Of a DNA stretch of 47,259 nt, positions 1-9,098 are shown piece after piece. Every line of letters starts with the position of its first letter. Positions within the stretch are counted from its first letter, which is position 1. Location: assembly GCA_946185495.1 (NCBI GenBank), contig CAMHJT010000002.1, forward strand, positions 1-47,259, in the 5' to 3' direction. Under the pieces are notes generated by a model, which did not search any database, was not told where the DNA came from, and saw only the letters and a program-made list of their open reading frames with translations. The DNA comes from an uncultured Clostridiaceae bacterium. Lineage in GTDB: Bacteria > Bacillota > Clostridia > Lachnospirales > Lachnospiraceae. Position numbers and translations under genes: made by a program.

Positions 1-54
1 TTAAGACATCGCCCTTTCACGGCGGTAACACGGGTTCGATTCCCGTTGGGGTCA
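1..54 (+). tRNA. tRNA-Glu (TTC), 5' end cut by the window edge
   Basis: The anticodon arm (GCC-CTTTCAC-GGC, anticodon TTC), T arm with GGTTCGATTCC and a 3' acceptor strand are present. The D arm is mostly outside the window. It is the first visible member of a five-tRNA cluster. No CCA is encoded. Confidence 0.9.
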
Positions 55-71
55 TTCCTGCAAAGGAAAAT

Positions 72-144
72 GCCGATATGGCTCAATTGGCAGAGCAGCT
101 GATTTGTAATCAGCAGGTTGAGGGTTCGAGTCCCCCTATCGGCT
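72..144 (+). tRNA. tRNA-Thr (TGT)
   Basis: Complete cloverleaf. The acceptor GCCGATA pairs with TATCGGC, the anticodon loop TTTGTAA reads TGT between GCTGA and TCAGC, and the T loop is TTCGAGT. Discriminator base is T and CCA is not encoded. It lies 17 bp after tRNA-Glu and is probably co-transcribed with it. Confidence 0.95.
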
Positions 145-172
145 TGACAAAGTGAAAAGAGTGTGTTATAAT
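144..172 (+). promoter_or_regulatory. consensus sigma-A promoter for tRNA-Tyr-fMet-Phe
   Basis: A perfect -35 TTGACA (144-149) and perfect -10 TATAAT (167-172) are separated by 17 bp, with an extended -10 TG. The -35 starts on the last base of tRNA-Thr. The three downstream tRNAs therefore have their own strong promoter. Confidence 0.85.
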
Positions 173-220
173 AGCATACATGATGTGAAAAACATAGATT
201 TCACTGAGTCAATTGAATAT

Positions 221-302
221 GGATGGATTCCCGAGTGGCCAAAGGGGACAGACTGTAAATCTGCTGCATTTTGCTTCGGTGGTTCGAATCCACCTCCATC
301 CA
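221..302 (+). tRNA. tRNA-Tyr (GTA)
   Basis: Complete class II tRNA of 82 nt with a long variable arm. The acceptor GGATGGA pairs with TCCATCC. The anticodon loop CTGTAAA reads GTA. CCA is not encoded. Confidence 0.95.
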
Positions 303-315
303 TTTATTTTATTGA

Positions 316-389
<74 letters not shown>

Positions 390-412
390 CTACTTGGAGG
401 AATCCAAGATAT

Positions 413-485
<73 letters not shown>

Positions 486-505
486 TCTTTTTTATTTCAA
501 TTTTC

Positions 506-533
506 CTAAAAACGCCCACTGGGTGTTTTTTTT
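506..533 (+). terminator. rho-independent terminator of the tRNA cluster
   Basis: The stem AAAACGCCCA / TGGGTGTTTT with a very short loop is followed by eight T residues, about 20 bp after tRNA-Phe. Confidence 0.85.
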
Positions 534-568
534 ATAATTTGCAAATATTGTTATTTTTTGGAAAAATA

Positions 569-597
569 TGGACATATAAAATGAATATAGATATAAT
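569..597 (+). promoter_or_regulatory. sigma-A promoter of the DUF1189 gene
   Basis: A -35 TGGACA (569-574) is followed after 17 bp by a -10 TATAAT (592-597). The predicted start of transcription is about 27 nt before the start codon at 631. Confidence 0.7.
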
Positions 598-630
598 GAT
601 AAAGATGATAATATAGAAGGAGATTACGAG

Positions 631-1440
631 ATGAATGAAAAAAAAGTGAATGTGCTTGCGATACCGGTATTGACATTTATACCTAATTCTTATCGAAGGC
701 TTGTAAAAGAAAGCGGAGGTAAGATTTTTCTGGCTTTTCTTATATGGTTTATTGTGCTTTATGTCATTTCATGTATTCCGGCCGTGAATAGTTTAAATGA
801 TTTTTTGGAGATGGCAAAGCAGGAATGTCCGGAGTTTGATATCAGCAATGGAAAGCTTTCAATGCCGGAACCGTATAAAGTGGATGGCGACGGCAGCTAT
901 TTTGAGATCGATGAAACGCTTGAAGATGTTTCAGCTGCAAGAGTTGAGGAGATCATCAAAACAGGAAAGTATGATTCTGTCATGATTGCGGGCAGAGAGA
1001 CAGCAAGTATCTATTCAAACGGCCGTATACAGGTGATGAAGTATTCTGATATTCCAGGCTTTTCCCTGTCGAAGGATTCTTTGTGCAATCACTGGCTGCC
1101 GTTGATCAAGCCTTTTTTGGTGGCGGTCTTTGTCATTGTTGCCTTTTTTGCAATTGGCGTTTACTATCTGGCGGCACTGATCCTGCAGTTTGTGACAGAT
1201 CTTTTGGCAAAAGGCATTTACCATACGGTATTCGGGTTTGGCGCGCGTTTCCAGATCACTTTGCTGGCAAAATTTCCGGTATTTCTGATCATTTTTATAG
1301 TGAAGAAATTGAATCTGTCTGTCAGCTTTCCTGTCAATGTCATATGCCAGGTCGCGGCAATCGCTTGCGTACTTTATTTTTACTGCAAGAAAGGCCAGGA
1401 AGATAAGATGATAGAACAGGAGGATGGTAATACCTTCTGA
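631..1440 (+). CDS. DUF1189-family integral membrane protein
   Basis: 269 aa, start fixed by a GAAGGAG ribosome binding site. The first hydrophobic helix is at about residues 31-50. A roughly 110-residue hydrophilic region with a YFEIDE segment follows, probably outside the membrane, and then four C-terminal hydrophobic helices (about 160-250) with a charged tail. One helix, an extracytoplasmic loop and a C-terminal helix bundle is the DUF1189 layout (relatives include Bacillus YvdJ). The molecular function of the family is not established. It has its own promoter after the tRNA cluster, and the DMT transporter follows 65 bp later on the same strand. Confidence 0.75.
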   Translation: MNEKKVNVLAIPVLTFIPNSYRRLVKESGGKIFLAFLIWFIVLYVISCIPAVNSLNDFLEMAKQECPEFDISNGKLSMPEPYKVDGDGSYFEIDETLEDVSAARVEEIIKTGKYDSVMIAGRETASIYSNGRIQVMKYSDIPGFSLSKDSLCNHWLPLIKPFLVAVFVIVAFFAIGVYYLAALILQFVTDLLAKGIYHTVFGFGARFQITLLAKFPVFLIIFIVKKLNLSVSFPVNVICQVAAIACVLYFYCKKGQEDKMIEQEDGNTF

Positions 1441-1505
1441 TTGCAGTGAAGAAACAAAACGTGATTTCTGAATGTGATGTTTTGGATTGAGAAAAGGATA
1501 TAACC

Positions 1506-2402
1506 ATGACAGAGAAGAACAGACAGATATTAGACGCTTTTTTGATCATTGTGGCAGGATGCTTTTGGGGCAGTATGGGCATTTTTGTAAGAAGGCTGGG
1601 CACATACGGGTTTCGTCCGATCCAGATCGTTTGTGTACGTGTGACACTTGCTGCGCTGATCTTTGCGCTGGTGCTGTATGCCAAAGACCGGGCCGGATTC
1701 AGGATATCGATCAGGGACATACCGCTGTTTCTTGGTCTGGGGTTTGGAAGTATTTTGTTTTTTACGGTATGTTATTTTACGGCTATTGAGATGATGTCAT
1801 TATCCGCTGCGGCGATTCTTTTATATACATCTCCGGTGTGGATTATGCTCATGTCGGTTGTTTTCTTTCATGAAAAGCTGACAAAAGAGAAAATAATTGC
1901 GCTTGTACTTGCATTTGGAGGCTGCGTCTTTGTCACGGGAATCTCCGGGGCAGGGGTTACGCCCTTTGGTTTGCTGGCAGGTCTTGGCTCCGGTATCGGA
2001 TATGGGCTGTATAGCATTTTAGGTACGGTGGCATTGCGCCGGTATTCTCCGTACACCGTTACTGCTTATACATTCATGTTTGCTGCAGCTGGTTCGTGGG
2101 TGATCTGTCGTCCAGTGGAGCTGCTCACAATATTCCATAATGCAGGGAGTTTTGGAGGCTTGCTCGCTTTTTGCTGCCTGACGGCTTTGATTACAGCGGT
2201 GATCCCTTTTTTGGCATATACGCTTGGCCTTCGCACTGTGGAGGCAAGCAGGGCGGGGATCATCGCTACCATTGAGCCAATGGTAGCGACATTGATCGGA
2301 GTTGTTGTTTTTTCTGAACCGCTGACGGTTCTGTCGGGATTGGGCATTCTTTTGATACTGTCTGCTGTCATCCTGTTGAATTGGAAGCAGGGGGGAACCT
2401 GA
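1506..2402 (+). CDS. EamA/DMT-superfamily transporter
   Basis: 298 aa with ten hydrophobic helices arranged as two EamA repeats (about 10-145 and 155-292). This is the drug/metabolite transporter fold, usually an exporter of amino acids or other small metabolites across the cytoplasmic membrane. The first repeat has the GCFWGSMGIFVRR N-terminus and an ILLYTSPVW segment. The second has the typical IIATIEPMVATLIGVVVFSEPL signature helix near the end. The start is preceded by AAAAGGATATAACC. The gene converges with the minus-strand epimerase at 2466. The substrate cannot be inferred. Confidence 0.85.
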   Translation: MTEKNRQILDAFLIIVAGCFWGSMGIFVRRLGTYGFRPIQIVCVRVTLAALIFALVLYAKDRAGFRISIRDIPLFLGLGFGSILFFTVCYFTAIEMMSLSAAAILLYTSPVWIMLMSVVFFHEKLTKEKIIALVLAFGGCVFVTGISGAGVTPFGLLAGLGSGIGYGLYSILGTVALRRYSPYTVTAYTFMFAAAGSWVICRPVELLTIFHNAGSFGGLLAFCCLTALITAVIPFLAYTLGLRTVEASRAGIIATIEPMVATLIGVVVFSEPLTVLSGLGILLILSAVILLNWKQGGT

Positions 2403-2465
2403 TCCGTCATTTAACAGTTTCATCCGGCATGCGTTTTTGTCCATAATATTTCAGAACGCATTGCA

Positions 2466-3380
2466 TCAGGATAGAAGGCTTTTGTGCTGGTCAAGAAATT
2501 CCAGATACGGCTTTCGATTATAAATACTGTCTGGGTTATGGCTGTACCATTCGTATTCCTGTTTCAGCCCGTCGGCAAGCGGAATGGTATCAGCCATCAG
2601 TGCTGTCTGTCTGCTGACATCGAGCATGTACTCATAATTGTGGAAACAGAAATAATTCCATAGAGGGATGGATGTATCTTCGATGCGGGCAAATTGCGCG
2701 GTCTTGCCGGCGGCTTCATAGCATAGCGTTACCCAGTCCCTGATCGAGACAGCCTCCGGATTGCCGACATTAAAGATGTGATCGGAGGGATGCTTCCCGA
2801 TCAGAATCTCAATGAAGCGGCATAAATCCGCGACATGGAAGAACTGAAGCTTCATCCCGTTGTTCGGCGGGAGATAAAAGATCCTGTCCTGCATTGCGCA
2901 GTCAAAGGGAAAGGCTTCCCTGTATAAATTTTCATAGATCCCATAAAAATAAGGCGGACGCAGTATATATGCGCCAGGAACATGCTGGAGCAGATACTGT
3001 TCAGCCTTTACCTTATTTGCGCCGTAATCGCCCCAGATCGAGTTAAATCCAATGGCCTGCTCCTCGGTAAAGGGCTGGGGGTTCGTTTCAGGGTAAACAG
3101 CGCTGGAGCTGATGAAGACATAATCCGTAAACTGTACGCCGGAATCTAATAATGTCTGTATATGCTCTGCGGTATAAGCGGTGATATCCAGGATCACGTC
3201 AAAATGCCTGCCGGTTAAAGCGGAGCCTAACTGTGTGCGGTCGATTTGTATCAGTTCGGTGCCGGGAATCTGCTCCCTGCTTCCACGATTGATTACGGTG
3301 ACATGGTCGTTTCTTCTGACAAAATGTTCTGCAGTATATTTGCTTACAAAGGTTGTGCCGCCTGTGATCAGGATTTCCAT
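2466..3380 (-). CDS. NAD-dependent epimerase/dehydratase (extended SDR)
   Basis: 304 aa from the ATG at 3380, chosen because GGAGGAAAAC lies just upstream; the upstream in-frame ATG at 3419 falls in the repeat element and has no ribosome binding site. The N-terminus has the nucleotide-binding turn ILITGGTTFVSKYTAEHF, a GGTxFVS variant of the Rossmann glycine motif. The catalytic Tyr and Lys are in YGANKVKAE, preceded by the Ser-rich strand VFISSSAVYPE. The C-terminal half is a substrate domain with FFHVADLCRFIEIL and IFNVGNPEAVSIRDW. This resembles sugar-nucleotide epimerases and CSP41-like reductases. The substrate is unknown. It has its own promoter at 3488-3516. Confidence 0.8.
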   Translation of the reverse strand: MEILITGGTTFVSKYTAEHFVRRNDHVTVINRGSREQIPGTELIQIDRTQLGSALTGRHFDVILDITAYTAEHIQTLLDSGVQFTDYVFISSSAVYPETNPQPFTEEQAIGFNSIWGDYGANKVKAEQYLLQHVPGAYILRPPYFYGIYENLYREAFPFDCAMQDRIFYLPPNNGMKLQFFHVADLCRFIEILIGKHPSDHIFNVGNPEAVSIRDWVTLCYEAAGKTAQFARIEDTSIPLWNYFCFHNYEYMLDVSRQTALMADTIPLADGLKQEYEWYSHNPDSIYNRKPYLEFLDQHKSLLS

Positions 3381-3412
3381 AGAGTGTTTTCCTCCAGTTC
3401 TAAAAAAGTATT

Positions 3413-3472
3413 TAGGCAATTTATATTTTGCCCAAAGCCGGTCGAAAAAGAAGATTGCTTCGCGATTGCCTG
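3413..3472. repeat. family-1 inverted-repeat element, copy F (internally deleted)
   Basis: A short 60-bp copy keeps both ends (AGGCAAT at left, GATTGCCT at right) and the right-arm block AAAGCCGGTCGAAAAAG, while most of the left arm and loop are missing. It lies inside the 5' leader of the minus-strand epimerase, 33 nt before its ATG. A-rich imperfect repeats (AAAAAAGTATTT / AAAAAATGCATT) flank it. The rest of 3517-3640 shows nothing recognisable. Confidence 0.6.
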
Positions 3473-3487
3473 AAAAAATGCATTACC

Positions 3488-3516
3488 ATTATATATCAGC
3501 AGATACAGGAATTCAA
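3488..3516 (-). promoter_or_regulatory. sigma-A promoter of the SDR epimerase gene
   Basis: On the minus strand TTGAAT (3516-3511) is followed after 17 bp by TATAAT (3493-3488). Transcription should start near 3481, so the leader begins almost exactly at the edge of repeat copy F and reads through it. Confidence 0.65.
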
Positions 3517-3665
3517 GTTAAAACGCCCTTTACGGCGAAGCAACCGGATCCAGCCGCGCGGCGGGCGGAAACGGATGCGCAGGTTTTTCCAACTGCGTAG
3601 CTGTTGATATCCATCTGAACGGCTGCATATTATCTATGATAGATGTGGTAAAAAAACAGTCGGTG

Positions 3666-3674
3666 TGATATACT
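3666..3674 (+). promoter_or_regulatory. possible extended -10 promoter of the GGDEF gene
   Basis: TGATATACT is an extended -10 (TGnTATACT form) about 60 bp before the chosen start. The -35 position (TGGTAA) is weak. Confidence 0.35.
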
Positions 3675-3733
3675 GTTTTTATAACAAATATATAGGGCAA
3701 AATGGTTCACCGGTAATAGTCAGAGGATACAAT

Positions 3734-5386
3734 ATGAAGATATTAAATCGATGGGGCTACAGACCGTTAATAGAATGTATTTTTTTAATCATGATACTCC
3801 TGTTGACGATCATTGAAATTCTGAATAGCAATTCAATAGAAAAAAAATACCATATTACCATATACGATATGACGAATGGCTGGGTTACGCCTGACGGGGA
3901 GGTGGTATCGCTGGATCAGCCGCCGCAGGGAGATCTTGTGCTGACGCATTCGCTGGAGGGCATGGACAAGGATAACAAGCGGTTCTGCATGACGAGTACG
4001 GACACGCACATCAGGGCGGTATTTGACAGCAAGCAGACCTATCAATACATACCGAAGCTTTCCAGCCTGCTGGGGGAGTCCTATGGCATGTATATCCACA
4101 TGATTGTGATTCCACCTAATGCGGAGGAGGTGACGCTGTACCTGCATTCCATCTACGAGTTTAAGCCGGTCTGTGTCGGAAATTTGGCAATAGAGGATGC
4201 GGGAATGTTTATGGGTGATCTGTATCATGAGAATTTGCCTGGGTTTGTGTTCTGCCTGTTGATCGTATTATTTGGCGCATTGATGCTGGTGATCGGGTTT
4301 ATTGAATATGGCGCGGGCAACAGGGACGCCCTTCAGTTTTTCTCATTGGGAACCTTTGTTGTGTTGATCGGAGTCTGGTCTTCCAATGATACTTTGATTC
4401 TCCAGATCTTTACACAGAGGCCGGAGCTGATCAGATTCATAATCTATCTGTGCATCATTTTTGTGCCATATCCGCCGGTTTCCTTTATCGCGAACATTAC
4501 GAACCGGAAAGATACGGCGCTGCGGTATGTCATGCTGTTTCTGGTGATGTTGAATTTTATCGTTACGATGGCGCTGTCCCTGCTGGAATTGTCCGACATC
4601 CGGCGCATGCTGTGTTTTTCGCATGCAAATGTGATCATCGCGATTGTGATCCTGGTCTATCTGCTGGCCACTGCGGTCAGGCACAGGGAGATTGACAAGC
4701 GGATGCTGAATATGATCCTGATCGGAATGGGAGCTGTGATAGTGGGCGCATTGCTGGATATTATACGTTTTCAGCTCTTTCCGAGCGGCATTTATACCTC
4801 AAGCCTTTATACAAGGATCGGTGTTTTCATCTTTATTGTGATGGTGGGGCTTCATCTGCTGCGGGAGCGGAGACGCGAGGCGGTGGAGCGCGGACAGGCC
4901 GAGCTGATGAAGATTATGGCGTATACGGACGGGCTGACCGAGCTTGCCAACCGTGCGGCCTTTCATGAGAGGGAAAAGGAAATAGCCGATGAGGGAAGGG
5001 CTTGTCATATTGTACAGCTTGATGTGAACCTGTTGAAGCAGGTGAATGATGTGTACGGGCATGCGGAGGGGGACAGGCATATTGTCAGCGCCGCCCATGC
5101 GATCCGGGACAGCTTTGCCGGTATTGGAACCGCTTACCGGACCGGCGGGGATGAGTTTATCGTGATTGTGGAGGATGTGGATGGTGACGGGGTTGCACAG
5201 GCGCTGGAGGGGCTGGAGCAGGCTGCAGCTACCTATAATGAGAATGAGCGACCACCCGTCCCGCTTCAGATCGCCTATGGCTTTGCGAGGTACCAGCCTG
5301 AGGCGATGAAGCTCAAGGAGGCAGAGAAGCTGGCAGATGAGAGGATGTATGAAAAGAAGAAAGCGATGAAAGCGGCACAGGACTGA
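3734..5386 (+). CDS. membrane-bound diguanylate cyclase (7TM-type sensor plus GGDEF)
   Basis: About 550 aa from the ATG at 3734, preceded by AGAGGATACAAT; an earlier in-frame ATG at 3665 has no ribosome binding site. One N-terminal helix (about 12-30) is followed by a roughly 135-residue extracytoplasmic region rich in beta-forming sequence, then about seven hydrophobic helices (170-385). The C-terminal GGDEF domain starts at AYTDGLTELANRAAF and contains YRTGGDEFIVIVEDV, so the active site is intact. No RxxD inhibitory site precedes the GGDEF motif. The layout resembles 7TM-DISM receptors, and the predicted role is c-di-GMP synthesis in response to an external ligand. No EAL or HD-GYP partner is in the window. 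Confidence 0.85.
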   Translation: MKILNRWGYRPLIECIFLIMILLLTIIEILNSNSIEKKYHITIYDMTNGWVTPDGEVVSLDQPPQGDLVLTHSLEGMDKDNKRFCMTSTDTHIRAVFDSKQTYQYIPKLSSLLGESYGMYIHMIVIPPNAEEVTLYLHSIYEFKPVCVGNLAIEDAGMFMGDLYHENLPGFVFCLLIVLFGALMLVIGFIEYGAGNRDALQFFSLGTFVVLIGVWSSNDTLILQIFTQRPELIRFIIYLCIIFVPYPPVSFIANITNRKDTALRYVMLFLVMLNFIVTMALSLLELSDIRRMLCFSHANVIIAIVILVYLLATAVRHREIDKRMLNMILIGMGAVIVGALLDIIRFQLFPSGIYTSSLYTRIGVFIFIVMVGLHLLRERRREAVERGQAELMKIMAYTDGLTELANRAAFHEREKEIADEGRACHIVQLDVNLLKQVNDVYGHAEGDRHIVSAAHAIRDSFAGIGTAYRTGGDEFIVIVEDVDGDGVAQALEGLEQAAATYNENERPPVPLQIAYGFARYQPEAMKLKEAEKLADERMYEKKKAMKAAQD

Positions 5387-5420
5387 GATAGGCGTTGAGT
5401 TTGGCTGCTGTAAAAAATGC

Positions 5421-5449
5421 TTGACAGATCCTGCTTCCTGTGGTACTGT
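5421..5449 (+). promoter_or_regulatory. sigma-A promoter of the trp operon
   Basis: A perfect -35 TTGACA (5421-5426), 17-bp spacer and -10 TACTGT (5444-5449) with an extended-10 TGG just before it. It sits directly upstream of the T-box leader. Confidence 0.75.
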
Positions 5450-5464
5450 ATTACCAGTTTATTC

Positions 5465-5740
5465 AAACCGTTGATGCGGAGATAACGGCAATGATGCCTT
5501 TACAGAGAGCCTGTGGTGCTGAGAATCAGGTGAGAAACAAGTTGTCAAATGGACCGCTGAGGGCGCAGTCAAATGGAGAGCTCCAGAGTATTCTGCGACG
5601 TTGCAGGCAGACGTTACATTGCCGGGGATATGTTGGTATCCTGCAAAGCGCATGGTTTCCCATGAATCAAGGTGGCACCGCGGATTGTTATGTATACATT
5701 CGCCCTTGACAGAAAGAATATTTCTGTCAGGGGTTTTTTT
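5465..5740 (+). promoter_or_regulatory. T-box riboswitch, tRNA-Trp specific, controlling trpEGDCFBA
   Basis: Stem I landmarks are present: ACAGAGAGCC followed by GTGGTGCTGAGAA, then the specifier region CAAATGGACCGCTGAG with codon TGG (Trp) at 5550-5552. The T-box sequence AAGGTGGCACCGCG is at 5669-5682. Its bulge reads TGGC, whose last base C pairs with a G discriminator, which is the base found at position 73 of tRNA-Trp. Specifier and discriminator therefore agree. A terminator follows at 5703-5740. Uncharged tRNA-Trp should stabilise the antiterminator and switch on the operon. The 5' boundary is approximate. Confidence 0.93.
5703..5740 (+). terminator. T-box regulated terminator
   Basis: Stem CCCTTGACAGAAA / TTTCTGTCAGGGG with loop GAATA, then seven T residues. 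It competes with the antiterminator that contains the T-box sequence. Confidence 0.9.
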
Positions 5741-5843
5741 GTGCAGGAAATATGTGTTTTTCGCCGGTATTAGGAACGTTAGCCCTCAAAATATATCCTG
5801 CATAAAGCCGATCGAAAAAGTATATTGTTTGAAAATTGCTTGA
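5741..5843 (+). repeat. family-1 inverted-repeat element, copy A (left end missing)
   Basis: The apical and right-arm blocks match the family: TTTTTCGCCGGTATTAGGAA, AACGTTAGCC, GCCGATCGAAAAAGTATATTG. The left terminal repeat is absent and the element abuts the T run of the T-box terminator. The arms GTGCAGGAAATAT and ATATATCCTGCAT pair. It ends 26 nt before the trpE start, so it is transcribed only when the T-box is read through. Confidence 0.75.
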
Positions 5844-5868
5844 TTAAATGCAAAAAGGGAGGACAGCT

Positions 5869-7332
5869 ATGATGAACTTATTGCCTGAGCTTGAGGAGGT
5901 TAAACGAATCGCAGAGAGCGGCCGGTACAGCGTGCTGCCGGTAAGCTGCGAGATCCTGTCGGATTTTACGACGCCGATTGAGACTGTGCGGATCCTGAAG
6001 GGCGTGTCGAAGCATTGTTATCTGTTGGAGTCCGCGCAGGCCAATGATACCTGGGGGAGGTATTCTTTTCTGGGATTTGATCCCGTCAACTGTGTGACCT
6101 GCCTGGACGGCGTGCTGAAGGATGGGGAGCAGGAGTTTACGGACAGGAATCCGTCAGAGTATCTGAGGAGCCTGCTTGCGCAATACCGCAGTCCGCGTTT
6201 TTCTTATCTGCCGCCCTTTACAGGGGGCTTTGTGGGATATTTTTCCTACGATTATATCGGATACAGCGAACCGGAGGCCCGGTGCGCGGTGGAGGATACC
6301 GAGTCCTTCCAGGATGTGGATGTGATGCTGTTTGACAAGGTGATCGCGTTTGACCATGTCAAGCAGAAGATTATCCTGATCGTCAACATGAAGCTGGATG
6401 AACCGGAGAAGGCCTACAGGGAGGCCGAAGAAGAGCTTGGGAAGCTTGTGCGGCTGCTGCAGGGTGGTCAGCGGAAGGAGGAGCCGGGAGGAAGGCTGAC
6501 CGGAGAGGTGACGCCGTTGTTTTCGAAAGAGGAGTACTGCCGGATGGTGGAGCGCGCAAAGCACTATATCCGTGAGGGAGACATTTTTCAGATCGTGTTG
6601 TCCAACCGCCTGTCCGCGCCGTATGAGGGCAGCCTGTTAAACAGCTATCGGATTCTGAGGACCATGAACCCGTCGCCATATATGTTTTATTTTGCCGGGA
6701 CGGATGTGGAGGTCGCGGGTGCTTCGCCGGAGACGCTGGTAAAGCTGGACAGAGGGGTGCTGCACACATTTCCGCTGGCGGGAACCAGGCCGAGGGGATA
6801 TACGCAGGAGGAGGATCTCAGGCTGGAGCGGGAGCTTCTGGCGGATGAAAAGGAACTGGCAGAGCACAATATGCTGGTGGATCTGGGCAGAAATGATCTG
6901 GGGAGGATCAGCAGATTTGGAACGGTGCAGGTGGAGAAGCTTCATTCGATCGAGCGGTTTTCCCATGTCATGCATATCGGCTCGACGGTGCGCGGACAGA
7001 TCCGGGAGGATAAGGACGCGCTGGATGCTATCGAGTCGGTATTGCCGGCCGGCACGCTGTCCGGTGCGCCGAAGGTCCGAGCATGCCAGCTCATCGGCGA
7101 GCTTGAGAATAATAAGCGCGGGATTTACGGCGGCGCCATTGGTTATATTGATTTTACCGGCAACATGGATACCTGTATCGCGATCCGGCTCATTTACAAG
7201 AAGAACGGTAAGGTATTTGTGCGCAGCGGAGCCGGGATCGTGGCGGATTCCGTTCCCGAAAAGGAGTATGAGGAGTGCCTGAATAAAGCCAAGGCTTCCC
7301 TCCGGGCCCTTGAGATTGGAGGTGCGCTATGA
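5869..7332 (+). CDS. trpE: anthranilate synthase component I
   Basis: 487 aa from the ATG at 5869, placed after GGGAGG; the upstream ATG at 5848 precedes that ribosome binding site. It makes anthranilate from chorismate with ammonia supplied by TrpG, in the cytoplasm. The feedback-binding motif LLES is present near residue 50 ([20 protein letters not shown]), so inhibition by tryptophan is likely. The chorismate-binding half contains [57 protein letters not shown] and [16 protein letters not shown]. First gene of the trp operon, with a 4-bp ATGA overlap with trpG indicating translational coupling. Confidence 0.97.
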   Translation: MMNLLPELEEVKRIAESGRYSVLPVSCEILSDFTTPIETVRILKGVSKHCYLLESAQANDTWGRYSFLGFDPVNCVTCLDGVLKDGEQEFTDRNPSEYLRSLLAQYRSPRFSYLPPFTGGFVGYFSYDYIGYSEPEARCAVEDTESFQDVDVMLFDKVIAFDHVKQKIILIVNMKLDEPEKAYREAEEELGKLVRLLQGGQRKEEPGGRLTGEVTPLFSKEEYCRMVERAKHYIREGDIFQIVLSNRLSAPYEGSLLNSYRILRTMNPSPYMFYFAGTDVEVAGASPETLVKLDRGVLHTFPLAGTRPRGYTQEEDLRLERELLADEKELAEHNMLVDLGRNDLGRISRFGTVQVEKLHSIERFSHVMHIGSTVRGQIREDKDALDAIESVLPAGTLSGAPKVRACQLIGELENNKRGIYGGAIGYIDFTGNMDTCIAIRLIYKKNGKVFVRSGAGIVADSVPEKEYEECLNKAKASLRALEIGGAL

Positions 7333-7895
7333 TTTTATTGATAGACAATTATGACAGCTTTTCCTATAACCTGTATCAGATGGCTGGCGAGCTGGAACCG
7401 GAGATCAACGTGATCCGGAATAACGAGATGACCGTGGAGGAGATCGCGGCGCTAAAGCCGTCCCGGATCATTCTTTCGCCTGGCCCCGGCAGGCCGGAGC
7501 ACGCCGGCGTGATCATGGAGGTGGTACGGAGGCTGGGCGGGCAGATCCCGATCCTGGGCGTGTGCCTCGGACATCAGGCCATCTGTGCCGCTTATGGCGC
7601 GGAGATTACCTATGCAAGGGAGCTGATGCATGGCAAACAGTCGGAGGTCTTGTTTGATACGTCCTGCCCCTTGTTTGCGGGCTGCCCGGAGAGGGCAAAG
7701 GTCGCGAGATACCATTCGCTTGCGGCGGATCCGGATACCATGCCGGAGTGCCTTTGCGTTACCGCGAAAACCGTGGACGGAGAGGTGATGGCGGTTTCAC
7801 ACCGCGAATATCCTGTTTACGGGGTGCAGTTTCATCCGGAATCCATTATGACGCCGGATGGAAAACGGATGCTGGCGAATTTTCTTAAGAATTGA
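7329..7895 (+). CDS. trpG: anthranilate synthase component II (glutamine amidotransferase)
   Basis: 188 aa class I amidotransferase that releases ammonia from glutamine for TrpE. Motifs are the N-terminal LLIDNYDSFSYNL, the oxyanion segment SPGPGRPEHAG, the nucleophile elbow GVCLGHQAI (Cys near residue 79) and the C-terminal VQFHPES carrying the His and Glu of the triad. At this length it is a stand-alone TrpG, not fused to TrpD. It overlaps trpE by 4 bp. It could also serve aminodeoxychorismate synthase, but no pabB is nearby. Confidence 0.96.
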   Translation: MILLIDNYDSFSYNLYQMAGELEPEINVIRNNEMTVEEIAALKPSRIILSPGPGRPEHAGVIMEVVRRLGGQIPILGVCLGHQAICAAYGAEITYARELMHGKQSEVLFDTSCPLFAGCPERAKVARYHSLAADPDTMPECLCVTAKTVDGEVMAVSHREYPVYGVQFHPESIMTPDGKRMLANFLKN

Positions 7896-7928
7896 GTAAA
7901 TGGATGAACATTGAAAGGAGAATAAATC

Positions 7929-8960
7929 ATGATCAAGGAAGCAATCGTAAAAATCGTAAACAAAGAGGATCTCACCTATGATGAGGCGTATGCAGTGATG
8001 AATGAGATTATGGACGGACAGACCAGCCCGACGCAAAACGCGGCGTTTCTGGCGGCCCTGTCCACCAAGAGCGCGAGGGCGGAGACCACAGATGAGATCG
8101 CGGGCTGCGCGGCGGCTATGCGGGACCACGCGACAAAGGTGGAGACGGGAATGGATGTTTTTGAGATTGTGGGAACCGGCGGGGACAACGCCCACAGCTT
8201 CAATATTTCAACCACCTCTGCGCTGGTGGCCGCGGCGGGCGGCATGAAGGTGGCGAAGCATGGAAACAGGGCGGCCTCCTCCCAGTGCGGTACCGCTGAC
8301 TGCCTGGAGGCGCTGGGCGTCAATATCCAGCAGAGCCCGGCGAGATGCGTGGAGCTTTTGAAGGAGGCAGGAATGTGCTTTTTCTTCGCACAGAAATACC
8401 ACACCTCCATGAAATATGTGGGCGCGATCCGCAAGGAGCTGGGATTTCGGACAGTATTTAATATCCTTGGACCGTTGACCAATCCCGGCACGCCGTCCAT
8501 GCAGCTGCTCGGCGTTTATGACGATTATCTTGTAGAACCGCTGGCGCAGGTGCTGATCAGCCTGGGCGTAAAGCGCGGCATGGTGGTCTATGGCATGGAT
8601 AAGCTCGATGAGATTTCCTTAAGCGCGCCGACGAAGGTCTGCGAGATTAAGGACGGATGGTTCAAATCCTATACGATCTGCCCGGAGGATTTCGGTTTTG
8701 AGCGCTGTGCGAAGGAGGATCTGAAGGGAGGATCTCCGCAGGAAAACGCCGAGATCACAAGAAAGATCCTGCAGGGCGGGAAGGGACACAAGCGCAACGC
8801 GGTGCTGCTCAATGCGGGAGCGTCTCTTTATATCGGCGGGAAGGCGGATACCTTTAAGGAGGGCGTGGCGCTGGCGGCAGAGCTGATCGATTCCGGAAAG
8901 GCCCTGGAGGTACTTGAGAAGCTGATCGAGGTCAGCAACCGGCCGGAGGCAGAGGCATAA
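7929..8960 (+). CDS. trpD: anthranilate phosphoribosyltransferase
   Basis: 343 aa, start after GAAAGGAGAATAAATC. It joins anthranilate to PRPP to give phosphoribosylanthranilate. The PRPP-binding glycine loop [15 protein letters not shown] (about residues 78-92), [15 protein letters not shown], the anthranilate-binding helix region and DEISLSAPT are all intact, and the length is normal. It follows trpG by 33 bp. A 138-bp gap without an ORF separates it from trpC. Confidence 0.97.
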   Translation: MIKEAIVKIVNKEDLTYDEAYAVMNEIMDGQTSPTQNAAFLAALSTKSARAETTDEIAGCAAAMRDHATKVETGMDVFEIVGTGGDNAHSFNISTTSALVAAAGGMKVAKHGNRAASSQCGTADCLEALGVNIQQSPARCVELLKEAGMCFFFAQKYHTSMKYVGAIRKELGFRTVFNILGPLTNPGTPSMQLLGVYDDYLVEPLAQVLISLGVKRGMVVYGMDKLDEISLSAPTKVCEIKDGWFKSYTICPEDFGFERCAKEDLKGGSPQENAEITRKILQGGKGHKRNAVLLNAGASLYIGGKADTFKEGVALAAELIDSGKALEVLEKLIEVSNRPEAEA

Positions 8961-9098
8961 ACCACGTCGTTAAGGCGCGACGCTGCTGTTTCCGGGGAAC
9001 TGCGAATGGCACAAGTGTGAATTGGAAATGTGGCAGGATGGTCAATGCGGTGAGACAGAAGAGACACCGCGGGAACGGAGCAGAATGGAGGAGAGGCA

